Numbered from the stretch's first letter, positions 1 to 7,871 are shown. The stretch: 41,508 nt of DNA from Porphyromonadaceae bacterium UBA3327 (GCA_002361155.1 DERZ01000051.1:492-41999), one strand, 5' to 3'. The notes: generated by a model not told the origin, from the sequence alone. Numbers and translations are program-made.

Positions 1-150
1 CTTTGTGCATTGGTTCAGCGGATTTATCTAAACTAAGGAATGCTATTTCAAGAAGTTAAGACTTCTTAAGCTGTGCTCGATATCCAATAACGGCATATCG
101 GGATTAACGTTTGTCAATACATCTGATCACGTCTTTAGCATTCCTCAATC

Positions 151-420
151 ATGTTCATAATATTATCTTTGCTGGTGCTCGGCATGGGCATCGGCTACAT
201 CTTGCGTCGTTTACATTATTCAGCCGACACTTCACGCACTGTCTCAATCACGATAGCTGCCTTGATTTTTATTTTTGGCACAGGTGTGGGTTCCAATAGG
301 ACTATTCTTGAAAATATCGGAATTCCTGCTCTGACAATCTCAATCCTCGGAATACTGGGAAGTCTGGTTGCCGCATATAGCTATGACCATATTTTGGGAA
401 AGAAAGGAAGTGGAAAATGA
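151..420 (+). CDS. LysO-family lysine exporter, N-terminal part (DUF340-like)
   Basis: This 89-residue membrane protein has three hydrophobic segments, at about residues 2-18, 29-47 and 56-78, with an FGTGVGSN stretch near residue 40. It matches the N-terminal portion of LysO (YbjE), the inner-membrane exporter of L-lysine. E. coli LysO is about 299 residues, and this protein plus the next one (211 residues) add up to that length. The stop overlaps the next start in an ATGA, which suggests translational coupling and a two-subunit transporter. Two-gene LysO is known in Bacteroidetes, so this is probably not a frameshift. The substrate is inferred from the family. The DNA looks AT-richer than the genes that follow. 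Confidence 0.8.
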   Translation: MFIILSLLVLGMGIGYILRRLHYSADTSRTVSITIAALIFIFGTGVGSNRTILENIGIPALTISILGILGSLVAAYSYDHILGKKGSGK

Positions 421-1052
421 AGTTAAAAAACATAACCGAGATCATATTCCTGCCATTATTGCTTGTATCCGGAATTGTGACAGGTTTTGCCGGAGTAATA
501 CCCCAATGGATCATAGACAGCAACCTTTCATCTCTTCTGCTCGCTTTACTGGTATTTCAGGTCGGACTTGGATTGAGTTCACGCAGCGACTTTTCTGAAA
601 TAGTGCGGACAATAAGTATCAAAACCCTCCTGCTCCCTATATTCACAATTACAGGATCGCTGACGGCAACTGCTTTAGCATTTTTAATTCTCAAAGACCT
701 AAATCTTAAAGACTGTCTTGCAGTGGGAAGTGGATTCGGCTATTATTCATTATCTTCGATGTTAATCATGAAGTTTAAATCGGTTTCGGACATAGAGGCC
801 GCTACAATGCTGGCCACCACTGCATTGCTTGCGAATATCATCAGGGAAGCAGCGGCCTTGATTTGTTGTCCCATTATTTCAAAAAGTGGCAGAGGCATAT
901 CCGCCATATCACTGGCCGGAATTAACTCAATGGATGTATGTCTTCCTGCCATTTTGAATGATCATAGCCGGAATAATCTTATGCCTCTTGCCATAACACA
1001 CGGCATAATTCTTGAAATATCAGTACCACTTCTTCTTTATTTGTTTTGTTAA
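417..1052 (+). CDS. LysO-family lysine exporter, C-terminal part
   Basis: This 211-residue polytopic membrane protein has about five to six hydrophobic segments (near residues 8-28, 36-55, 68-90, 115-135, 140-160 and 190-211). It corresponds to the C-terminal two thirds of LysO and contains the conserved GSGFGYYSLSS and HGIILEISVPLL stretches typical of that family. The start codon lies inside the stop of the upstream gene (ATGA), so the two halves are made together and very likely assemble into one lysine exporter in the cytoplasmic membrane. The stop codon sits inside the left arm of a long palindrome that probably ends the transcript. Lysine specificity is inferred from family knowledge. 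Confidence 0.85.
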   Translation: MKLKNITEIIFLPLLLVSGIVTGFAGVIPQWIIDSNLSSLLLALLVFQVGLGLSSRSDFSEIVRTISIKTLLLPIFTITGSLTATALAFLILKDLNLKDCLAVGSGFGYYSLSSMLIMKFKSVSDIEAATMLATTALLANIIREAAALICCPIISKSGRGISAISLAGINSMDVCLPAILNDHSRNNLMPLAITHGIILEISVPLLLYLFC

Positions 1053-1087
1053 GAGAGTCGTACATTTGTACGACTCTCTTAACAAAA
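1044..1087. terminator. Perfect 44-nt palindrome between convergent lysO and uvrC
   Basis: The 21-nt arms at 1044-1064 and 1067-1087 are exact reverse complements around a 2-nt centre, beginning with TTTTGTTAAGAGAG. The palindrome includes the lysO stop codon and lies 100 nt beyond the uvrC stop on the other strand. It is best read as a bidirectional terminator, although the run of T after the stem is poor on either strand. Confidence 0.65.
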
Positions 1088-1186
1088 CTATTTATGACTC
1101 CAGATTCGACATCTTCAAACTTTTGCAATGTACTTATGGAAAACTTTTATCTGTGTACACTCTTTTCGGATCTTATATCTGATAAT

Positions 1187-3160
1187 TTACGGTGTGTCGG
1201 GATGGAAATGGGTGTGGACTATTTTTGCGCGGGATTTACCAACCACCGCTGCAATCTGCTCTATGTCAGCCTCTTTTAGTCTTTTAATACTTTTGAATGC
1301 TTTCATCAGGGCGGCCGCGGAGGTCTCCCCTATTCCTTTTATCGAATCCAATTCACTGACTGTCTGTGATTTACTACGACGGTCGCGATGATGGGTTATA
1401 CCGAACCGATGCGCTTCGTCACGCAGTGCCTGGATCACTCTGAGCGATGGAGATTTCTTGTCGAGGTATAGCGGAAGCGTATCACCGGGGAAATAAATTT
1501 CCTCAAGACGCTTGGCAATTCCCACCAGAGCCACATCTCCCCTGATACCCATCTCGTCGAATGCCTCCACGGCTGCGGAAAGCTGTCCCTTGCCGCCATC
1601 CACCACCACCAGCTGCGGGAGAGGCTGTCCTTCGGCCATCATCCGCGTATAGCGCCGGTGAAGCACCTCCTTCATCGAGGCGAAGTCATCTGCCCCTACC
1701 ACAGTCTTTATATTGAAATGCCTGTAGTCGCGCTTCGCCGGCTTGCCGTTGCGGAACACCACGCAACTCGCCACCGGATTCGTGCCCTGGATATTTGAAT
1801 TATCAAAACATTCGATGTGCCTCGGGAACTCTCTGAGCCGGAAATCGCTTTGCATCCGCTCCATAAGACGGTCGGTGGCTGCATCTGGATTAAGCTGCTC
1901 GACCTGCTTCTCGCGGTCACGCATATACTGCATGGCGTTTCTCATTCCCACCTCGAGACTCTTGCGTTTCGGCCCCCGGCGGGGCACTATGAAATCCACA
2001 CCTCCGAACTCCACATCCGGCTCAAACGGCACCACCACCTCCGAGAACTTTCTGCTGAACCTCTGTCCCACCTCGGCGATAGCCATGGAGAGAATCTCCT
2101 CTCGTGAGGTATCGTTGCGCTGCCGAACATACTCCAGATTCAGGCTTTGCGTGACCGCTCCGCGGTGCAGATGCATGAAATTGACAAACGCCCTGGAATC
2201 ATTCTCCACGTATGCGAACATATCGGTATCGGGCACGTCGGTCTCCCCTATGACACTTTTGGCATTGTAGCGCTTCACAATCTCATACTTCTCCTTGGCA
2301 TCCTGAGCCTCCTCGAATTTCCATTTTTCGGCAAGCGTATCCATCTCGTTTCGCAGATATCTTTCCAGCTCCACTGTCTCTCCGTTGAGAATCTGGCGCA
2401 CGCGTGAGATATAAACCCGATAATCCTCCGGATTGATCAGACCGCGGCACGCACCAGCGCATTTGCCGATATGATAGTCGAGACAGAGCGAATACTTGTT
2501 GCGGGCGATTCCTTTCTCGTCGAGCGCATGGCGACAGCTGCGCAGCGGGAAAGTTTCGCGGATAAGGTCGAGCACCACCTTTGCCGCCTGCGTATTGGAA
2601 TATGGCCCGTAATAGCGTGCCGCGAGACCTCGCTCACGCGTCATGAACACACGCGGATACAGTTCGTTGGTGACGACAATCCATGGATAAGATTTGTCAT
2701 CCTTAAGCAGAACGTTGTAATGCGGCTGATACTCCTTGATCATTGCGTTTTCAAGGTTGAGCGCATCCTCCTCGGTCGGCACCACAATAAACCGCATGTC
2801 GACAATATTGCGCACGAGGAGATTTGTTCTGACCGAATCATGCCGACGGTTGAAATAACTCGACACGCGGCGTTTCAATCGTTTCGCCTTGCCTACATAG
2901 ATCACCTTGCCATGCCGGTCGATATACATATACACACCCGGCGAATCGGGCAGGTTCAGGATTTTCTCGCGCAACTGGGAACCGGGACGATTGCCGGCTA
3001 TGTCATCGCGTGTCCGGTCGGAAGTGATCTCAATTCTGATACCTCCCTGCTCGTCGATATCGCGCCCTACTCCGGTCAGGTTCATACCCGCCTGAAAGTC
3101 AGTCTGACGGCCGGGAGAGTCAGATAGAAATGCATCCTTTTCTGGATTCTCGGTATTCAT
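1187..3160 (-). CDS. uvrC: Excinuclease ABC subunit C
   Basis: UvrC is the dual-incision nuclease of nucleotide excision repair, acting with UvrA and UvrB. In order it shows a GIY-YIG domain (LPDSPGVY at about residue 70, then IYVGKAK), a UVR motif with charged helices near residues 240-275, the UvrC RNase H-like endonuclease domain (ECFDNSNIQG, VVDGGKGQL) and a C-terminal helix-hairpin-helix pair (IKGIGETSAAALMKAF). From the ATG at 3160 it is 657 residues, longer than the usual ~605, because of a low-complexity stretch before the GIY-YIG domain. A TTG at 3232 and an ATG at 3085 are alternative starts. The promoter-like TAATTTTG at 3163-3170 argues against the TTG and leaves the ATG at 3085 possible. 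Confidence 0.95.
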   Translation of the reverse strand: MNTENPEKDAFLSDSPGRQTDFQAGMNLTGVGRDIDEQGGIRIEITSDRTRDDIAGNRPGSQLREKILNLPDSPGVYMYIDRHGKVIYVGKAKRLKRRVSSYFNRRHDSVRTNLLVRNIVDMRFIVVPTEEDALNLENAMIKEYQPHYNVLLKDDKSYPWIVVTNELYPRVFMTRERGLAARYYGPYSNTQAAKVVLDLIRETFPLRSCRHALDEKGIARNKYSLCLDYHIGKCAGACRGLINPEDYRVYISRVRQILNGETVELERYLRNEMDTLAEKWKFEEAQDAKEKYEIVKRYNAKSVIGETDVPDTDMFAYVENDSRAFVNFMHLHRGAVTQSLNLEYVRQRNDTSREEILSMAIAEVGQRFSRKFSEVVVPFEPDVEFGGVDFIVPRRGPKRKSLEVGMRNAMQYMRDREKQVEQLNPDAATDRLMERMQSDFRLREFPRHIECFDNSNIQGTNPVASCVVFRNGKPAKRDYRHFNIKTVVGADDFASMKEVLHRRYTRMMAEGQPLPQLVVVDGGKGQLSAAVEAFDEMGIRGDVALVGIAKRLEEIYFPGDTLPLYLDKKSPSLRVIQALRDEAHRFGITHHRDRRSKSQTVSELDSIKGIGETSAAALMKAFKSIKRLKEADIEQIAAVVGKSRAKIVHTHFHPDTP

Positions 3161-3162
3161 CG

Positions 3163-3170
3163 CAAAATTA
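3163..3170 (-). promoter_or_regulatory. Possible -7 box (TAATTTTG) for uvrC
   Basis: On the minus strand TAATTTTG fits the Bacteroides -7 consensus TAnnTTTG. A partial TTG lies about 22 nt upstream, so the -33 box is weak. The box sits only 2 nt before the ATG at 3160, so use of this promoter would give a near-leaderless transcript or a start further in. Confidence 0.35.
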
Positions 3171-3259
3171 CAGATAAACGAATTTATTCGCGCAATTCCA
3201 CATCCGGAGACTACATTACGGTACAGCTCCAATAATGATATTGCACATAATATAAAACG

Positions 3260-3300
3260 AAAGCAACCGGAAGATTCGCATAAGAATCGCCGGTTGCTTT
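3260..3300 (-). terminator. Rho-independent-type terminator after apt
   Basis: Arms AAAGCAACCGG (3260-3270) and CCGGTTGCTTT (3290-3300) pair perfectly, with an additional inner GATTC/GAATC pairing. On the minus strand the stem is followed by a T-rich stretch (CGTTTTATA). It lies between apt and uvrC and would separate their transcripts. T residues on the plus side make it potentially bidirectional. Confidence 0.75.
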
Positions 3301-3303
3301 TAT

Positions 3304-3339
3304 AGCGTCATACATCTGTACAGTTAAATGTACGACTCT
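3304..3339 (-). repeat. Imperfect stem-loop downstream of apt
   Basis: AGCGTCATACAT (3304-3315) and ATGTACGACTCT (3328-3339) pair with one G-U and one mismatch, around a CTGTACAG palindrome. The core TGTACGACTCT is also found in the palindrome at 1044-1087. It lies just before the stronger apt terminator, so it may be part of a double terminator. Confidence 0.4.
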
Positions 3340-3367
3340 TTTATAATACTCAATAAGTAAGTGCGAG

Positions 3368-3892
3368 TCAATACTTCAGCAGGGATGTCACCTCACAGTC
3401 TTCGGGAAGGACTTCGCGGCCATTCAACGCCGTGAGTTCAACGACAAAATTGACATATACTTTCTTCGGATTCATCGAACAGACAAGATCATAGCATGCA
3501 CGAATCGTCCCGCCGGTGGCGAGGAGGTCGTCGTGGATCAGAACAACGTCATTCTCATTGATGGCATCACTGTGGAGTTCTATGGTATCGACACCATATT
3601 CCTTGGCGTATGCCTTCTTGATGGTAACCGAGGGGAGTTTTCCCGGCTTACGTGCGGGCACGAATCCGCATCCGAGATTGTATGCCATTACAGAACCTCC
3701 GATGAAACCGCGAGATTCTATACCGACAACTTTTGTTATTCCCTTGTCTCTATAGAGATCTGTCAAGGCATCGCTCATCAGATGCAGAGCTTCCCCATCT
3801 TTAAGCAGAGTTGTAAGGTCCCGGAAAATGATACCCTTCGACGGAAAGTCGGGAATATCGCGGATTTTCAATCTCAAATCTTCAATTTCCAT
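3368..3892 (-). CDS. apt: Adenine phosphoribosyltransferase
   Basis: Apt converts adenine and PRPP to AMP in purine salvage in the cytoplasm. The 174-residue length is normal for the family. The PRPP-binding loop is seen at residues 116-129 (VVLIHDDLLATGGT), and the type I fold signature GIESRGFIGG is at about residues 57-66. The gene is downstream of mnmG on the same strand with a 148-nt gap that holds three inverted repeats, and is followed by a strong terminator. The order ybeY-mnmG-apt-uvrC fits what I know of Bacteroides chromosomes. No clear promoter is visible directly upstream. Confidence 0.96.
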   Translation of the reverse strand: MEIEDLRLKIRDIPDFPSKGIIFRDLTTLLKDGEALHLMSDALTDLYRDKGITKVVGIESRGFIGGSVMAYNLGCGFVPARKPGKLPSVTIKKAYAKEYGVDTIELHSDAINENDVVLIHDDLLATGGTIRACYDLVCSMNPKKVYVNFVVELTALNGREVLPEDCEVTSLLKY

Positions 3893-3941
3893 ATTATTCC
3901 TTTAAATTATAAAAATTATATCTTTGGACATCTCTCGATTT

Positions 3942-3966
3942 TTTTATCCGATTTCATCGGATAAAA
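3942..3966. repeat. 25-bp perfect inverted repeat upstream of apt
   Basis: TTTTATCCGAT (3942-3952), a 3-nt loop, then ATCGGATAAAA (3956-3966). It lies 50 nt upstream of apt. There is no T-run after it on the minus strand, so it is not a typical mnmG terminator. An operator or RNA stem is possible. A second inverted repeat, AGTGTCA (3970-3976) with TGACACT (3992-3998), lies next to it. Confidence 0.5.
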
Positions 3967-4017
3967 TCAAGTGTCAATTTCTGTATATTTGTGACACTGG
4001 CCCAAATAAAGCCAAAT

Positions 4018-4033
4018 TGTTCCACGTGGAACA
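4018..4033. promoter_or_regulatory. parS-like site (ParB/Spo0J binding palindrome)
   Basis: TGTTCCACGTGGAACA is a perfect 16-bp palindrome matching every fixed position of the chromosomal parS consensus TGTTnCACGTGnAACA, and is the form known from Pseudomonas. It lies 8 nt past the mnmG (gidA) stop, a gene often near oriC and parAB. I saw no second copy in this window. ParB binding is inferred from sequence. Confidence 0.75.
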
Positions 4034-4040
4034 CTCCACA

Positions 4041-5978
4041 TCAGCGACCAAGAATTATCAATAAAACATTGATATCCGACGGAGACACACCGGGGATTCT
4101 AGAAGCCTGCCCTATTGTTTCAGGCTGCACCCTGTCGAGCTTCTGCCTCGCTTCGGTAGAGATCGCAGAGACCGACATAAAGTCAAAACCGGATGGAATC
4201 TTCACATAATCCAGCCTCTGCTGCTTATCCGCATTTTCCTTCTCCCTCTTTATATATCCGTCATACTTTATCAGAATTTCTGCAGCCAGTATGATCTCCG
4301 CTCTCCGCTCCTCCTCTATCTCTTTCACTCGCACGCAAAGCGGCTGGAACACTTCCGCGAGAAGGGAAAAATCCACACCCGGACGACGTATGAGTTCCGC
4401 CACTTTAACCGACGCTGTCAGAGGTGCTGAATTCAGTGCGACCAATTTTTGATTAATCTCAGGAGTGGCCTTTACATTAGTCGTAGAGCACCATTCGATG
4501 AAGCTGTCGCGCTGTTCACGCTTTTCGAGCATCAGGCGATATCGGCGATCGGAAGCCAGACCGATTTCATATCCTATAGGGGTGAGTCGCATATCGGCGT
4601 CATCCTGACGCAGCAATATTCTGTACTCGGCCCTTGAAGTAAACATCCTGTATGGCTCATCCACCCCCTTGGTGACAAGGTCATCGATAAGCACTCCGAT
4701 ATATGCCTGGTCTCTACCCAGTACAATCGGATTCAGCCCCCGCGACTGTCTCGCAGCGTTGATTCCGGCCATCAGGCCTTGCGCCGCCGCCTCCTCATAT
4801 CCGGTGGTGCCGTTCACCTGACCGGCAAAATAAAGACCGCCCACAAGCTTGGTCTGGAGATCATGCGTCAGTTGCGTCGGGTCGAAGAAATCATATTCTA
4901 TGGCATAACCCGGACGATAGAACTGTACATTTTCAAGAGCGGGAATCTTGCCCAGCGCCTTTACCTGCACATCCCACGGCATCGAACTCGAGAATCCGTT
5001 TACGTAATATTCCTCGGTGGTCTCCCCTTCCGGCTCCAGAAAAAGCTGATGGCTATCCTTGTCGGCAAAGGTCACAAGCTTTGTCTCGATACTCGGACAG
5101 TACCTCGGACCGATGCTTTGAATCTGTCCGTTGTAAAGCGGAGATTCATCAAGGCGGGAAACCATCTCCGCATGGGCGGCAGGATTGGTATGCACTATCC
5201 AGCATGGACGGTTCTTCAAGGTTCTCCTCACTCCGGGTAGAAACGAAAATTTTTCATCCGGATTATCATCGCCCCATTGCACCTCTGCCTTTGAGAAGTC
5301 AATGGTTCTACCGTCGAGACGCGCCGGAGTGCCGGTCTTCATTCGGTCTGCACGGAATCCGATTCGTACCAATTGCTCGGTAATGCCCTTGGCGGCATCC
5401 TCCGAAATCCGTCCGCCCTCTACCTTGACTGAGCCGAAATGCATCAGTCCGTTAAGGAACGTACCCGCTGTAAGAATCACCTGCGAGGATCTGAATTCGA
5501 AACCCAGAGCAGTCCTTACTCCCCTTACAATCATGGATCTACGGTCCGTCTTATTTCCTTCCGGAAATTCTGTCGAGCCCTTGTCCGCAGATTCTATAAT
5601 GAGAGATGTCACACTGTCCTGAAATATGCTCAGCCCTTTAACCGAATCGAGAATCACCCTCCATTCATCAATATATCTGGAACGGTCAGACTGCACTCTC
5701 GGAGACCATACTGCAGGCCCTTTGGAGCGATTGAGCATTCTGAACTGGATAGCAGTTTTATCGGCCACAATTCCCATCATTCCACCGAGCGCGTCGATCT
5801 CGCGCACAATCTGCCCCTTGGCGATACCGCCTACAGCAGGATTGCATGACATCTGTGCCACACGGTTCATATCTTTGGTAATCAGCAAGGTAGATGCTCC
5901 AAGGCGTGCTGACGCCACCGCGGCCTCACAGCCCGCATGTCCGGCACCTATTACTATGACATCGAAATCGAACTGCAT
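4041..5978 (-). CDS. mnmG: tRNA uridine-5-carboxymethylaminomethyl(34) synthesis enzyme MnmG
   Basis: MnmG (GidA) works with the GTPase MnmE to install the (carboxymethyl)aminomethyl group at C5 of wobble uridine 34 in tRNAs, using FAD and a folate donor. The FAD dinucleotide-binding motif is at the start (VIVIGAGHAGCEAA, residues 8-21). The conserved CNPAVGGIAKG, GTFLNGLMHFG and AAAQGLMAGINAA stretches follow, and the helical MnmE-binding C-terminus ends the protein. At 645 residues it is slightly longer than the usual ~625. It starts 45 nt after ybeY on the same strand, so the two are probably co-transcribed. A parS-like palindrome follows its stop codon. Confidence 0.97.
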   Translation of the reverse strand: MQFDFDVIVIGAGHAGCEAAVASARLGASTLLITKDMNRVAQMSCNPAVGGIAKGQIVREIDALGGMMGIVADKTAIQFRMLNRSKGPAVWSPRVQSDRSRYIDEWRVILDSVKGLSIFQDSVTSLIIESADKGSTEFPEGNKTDRRSMIVRGVRTALGFEFRSSQVILTAGTFLNGLMHFGSVKVEGGRISEDAAKGITEQLVRIGFRADRMKTGTPARLDGRTIDFSKAEVQWGDDNPDEKFSFLPGVRRTLKNRPCWIVHTNPAAHAEMVSRLDESPLYNGQIQSIGPRYCPSIETKLVTFADKDSHQLFLEPEGETTEEYYVNGFSSSMPWDVQVKALGKIPALENVQFYRPGYAIEYDFFDPTQLTHDLQTKLVGGLYFAGQVNGTTGYEEAAAQGLMAGINAARQSRGLNPIVLGRDQAYIGVLIDDLVTKGVDEPYRMFTSRAEYRILLRQDDADMRLTPIGYEIGLASDRRYRLMLEKREQRDSFIEWCSTTNVKATPEINQKLVALNSAPLTASVKVAELIRRPGVDFSLLAEVFQPLCVRVKEIEEERRAEIILAAEILIKYDGYIKREKENADKQQRLDYVKIPSGFDFMSVSAISTEARQKLDRVQPETIGQASRIPGVSPSDINVLLIILGR

Positions 5979-6023
5979 AATGCTCTAAATTTCAGCAAGT
6001 AACGAATTAATCAGTTAATAACT

Positions 6024-6455
6024 TCAGTATGCGGCGAGTGCGGGAGGAAGCATGCGCAGCGCATCATTCTCCGCCCGTTCCATTATCTCACGCTCTCCCG
6101 GACCCTTGTCATCGATACCGCAAAGATGAAGCACGCCATGTATGATTACACGCAACAGTTCATCATTTACCGCAACACCTAAGGAAGCGGCGTTGCTTGC
6201 AACGGTATCAAGCGAAATGATCATATCTCCCGACAGCCGAGTTCCGCGTGTATAATCGAATGTGATTATATCTGTAAAATAATCATGCCCGAGAAATTTC
6301 CGATTAGCCTCCAATATACTCAGGTCATCACAAAAACGATAGAACAGACGACCGACTTCAAATCCTCTTGAAGCGGCAACATCCGCAATCCACTCTCTGA
6401 CCGCCCCGAAGTCAAGCTCCGGCATCCCGACATCATCAAATTCAAAATTAATCAT
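6024..6455 (-). CDS. ybeY: Endoribonuclease YbeY
   Basis: YbeY is a metal-dependent endoribonuclease used in 16S rRNA 3' maturation and ribosome quality control. This 143-residue protein contains the family signature HGVLHLCGIDD at about residues 104-114. The last ligand, usually His (HGxLHLxGxDH), is Asp here, a variant I also know from Bacteroides YbeY. I chose the ATG at 6455 because a good promoter at 6503-6533 would start the transcript about 40 nt upstream. A longer reading to 6554 adds a hydrophobic stretch that does not resemble the family. mnmG follows after 45 nt. Confidence 0.92.
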   Translation of the reverse strand: MINFEFDDVGMPELDFGAVREWIADVAASRGFEVGRLFYRFCDDLSILEANRKFLGHDYFTDIITFDYTRGTRLSGDMIISLDTVASNAASLGVAVNDELLRVIIHGVLHLCGIDDKGPGEREIMERAENDALRMLPPALAAY

Positions 6456-6502
6456 AAACTCGCCAAAACGGATAAGATCCTCCCCTCCCCCACAAAACAG
6501 TA

Positions 6503-6533
6503 CAAAGATAATAAAAAATTCAAGTTCAGCAAA
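6503..6533 (-). promoter_or_regulatory. Bacteroides-type promoter for ybeY-mnmG
   Basis: On the minus strand TTTG (6530-6533), a 19-nt spacer and TATCTTTG (6503-6510) match the TTTG-N19/21-TAnnTTTG consensus exactly. The predicted transcript start near 6497 leaves a leader of about 40 nt before the ybeY ATG at 6455. Confidence 0.8.
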
Positions 6534-6787
6534 GTTTAGAGCCAATGGCAACACAATGACGGCATGTCACACGAAAATATTTTAAAATAATCCTGTCAGG
6601 ATACCATAATTTTAGATGGACAGTTTTAAAAAAGTCTACATCCATTATAAAAAGCACGTATCCTGAAAGACGTCTATTCGTCTGTATATATGCGCAATAC
6701 ACTCAAAATAATCCATTTTAACCGTCTGAGAATTCAATTTAGGAAATCTCCCTGGCCTCAATACGTATTTATTCTATTCTCGCGCTA
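6534..6787. other. AT-rich intergenic region without a gene
   Basis: No coding region is supported here. It holds small palindromes, ATCCTGTCAGGAT near 6590-6602 and AGACG/CGTCT arms near 6669-6684. They lie downstream of the CNNM/CBS gene on the minus strand and might contribute to termination, but no convincing T-tailed stem was found. Confidence 0.4.
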
Positions 6788-7813
6788 TTATTTTTTCAGT
6801 CTCGCCTTGTACTTTTCAATCGCCACCGCCTGCATATCGGCAGCAGTATCCGCCTCGTCCACAATTTCCCTACCCAGCATGGTCTCGATCACATCCTCCA
6901 TCGTCACAATGCCGCGGAAGCAACCATACCTGTCTATCAGAATAGAGATATGCTCTTTCTTTTCGATCATCTTCTCCCAGATCTGAAAAACACTTGTATC
7001 CTCATCAAAACTCAATACCGGGCGCATTATATTCTTCATCACTGTGTCGAACGAGTCCTTGGCCAGCAATTCGAGGATTGTGGACTTCAACACGTACCCC
7101 ACGATACAGTCCCGGTTGTCACGCCATACCGGTATTCTCGAATAAGAAAGCTCACCTTTGGCGAAAAACTCCTTCACTGTCATGTATTCCGGCACGGAAA
7201 GCACCACCGGATTCGGAGTCATCACATCCTCGGCAGGCACGCCTGCCAACTTTATCGTATTCTGTATGATTTTACTCTCTTCAGTCTTAAGCACACCCTC
7301 TTCGGATGCGACGGCCACCATCGCCGACACTTCCTCACGGCTGACCGACAGCTGACCCTCCTTCGAGGAAAACAGCTTGGTGATAAGTTCGGACACCCAG
7401 ACGAGAGGAAAGGTGATGATGACAAGGATCCGGATTATGGAAGCCGACATAAGCGCCAGCTTGCGCCAGTATGACGCGCCTATGGTCTTGGGTATAATTT
7501 CCGACAAAACCAAAATGAGAAGAGTAAGAACTGCCGAGACTATACCGAAACTTGCCTCTCCGAAAATCTTTACGGCTTCGGCGCCGACACCGGCAGCTCC
7601 GATGGTATGTGCGACCGTATTGAGCGAGAGAATCGCCGCTATCGGTTTGTCGATATCTGTCTTATATTTCTTGAGCAACCGGGCCTGACTGGATCCGTCA
7701 GCTTCCTTCATGGTTACAAAAGACATAGGGGTAGAGAGCAGAACTGCCTCGAGAACGGAGCAAAGAAACGAGATGGACAGAGCTCCTATAAGATAAGTCA
7801 ATAATAGAATCAT
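6788..7813 (-). CDS. CNNM-domain/CBS-pair membrane protein (hemolysin/CorB-like)
   Basis: This 341-residue protein has an N-terminal CNNM (DUF21) transmembrane domain with hydrophobic segments around residues 1-25, 58-80, 87-108 and 120-145. It includes the ILSLNTVAHTIGAAGVG and LSEIIPKTIGA motifs typical of the family. Two CBS domains follow (about residues 195-250 and 262-318; DVMTPNPVV, YSRIPVWRDN, GCFRGIVTMEDVIE). The C-terminal CorC_HlyC domain of longer members is absent. Relatives are Mg2+ transport or efflux proteins (CorB, CNNM), and 'hemolysin' is a historical name. The metal is inferred. No clear promoter is visible upstream. Confidence 0.88.
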   Translation of the reverse strand: MILLLTYLIGALSISFLCSVLEAVLLSTPMSFVTMKEADGSSQARLLKKYKTDIDKPIAAILSLNTVAHTIGAAGVGAEAVKIFGEASFGIVSAVLTLLILVLSEIIPKTIGASYWRKLALMSASIIRILVIITFPLVWVSELITKLFSSKEGQLSVSREEVSAMVAVASEEGVLKTEESKIIQNTIKLAGVPAEDVMTPNPVVLSVPEYMTVKEFFAKGELSYSRIPVWRDNRDCIVGYVLKSTILELLAKDSFDTVMKNIMRPVLSFDEDTSVFQIWEKMIEKKEHISILIDRYGCFRGIVTMEDVIETMLGREIVDEADTAADMQAVAIEKYKARLKK

Positions 7814-7871
7814 AATGCACTTTTAGTTGAAATTAAAAAATATTGTTCTGATAATCAGATGTTGCAGTTAT

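Noticed and set aside
50..67. Stem-loop AAGAAGT/ACTTCTT upstream of lysO as a terminator or riboswitch
   Set aside because: It has only a 7-bp stem with no T-run, and no known lysine riboswitch structure can be recognised in the 150 nt before the gene.
151..1052. lysO as a frameshifted pseudogene
   Set aside because: Both halves have their own start, clean ATGA overlap and full combined length, and split LysO is known in this phylum.
3984..3991. TATATTTG on the plus strand as a promoter
   Set aside because: It matches TAnnTTTG but has no TTTG 19-21 nt upstream and faces into the 3' end of mnmG, where no plus-strand gene exists.
3893..4040. An origin of replication in the mnmG-apt gap
   Set aside because: mnmG often lies near oriC and a parS-like site is here, but I found no cluster of DnaA boxes (TTATnCACA type) and no dnaA or parAB gene in the window.
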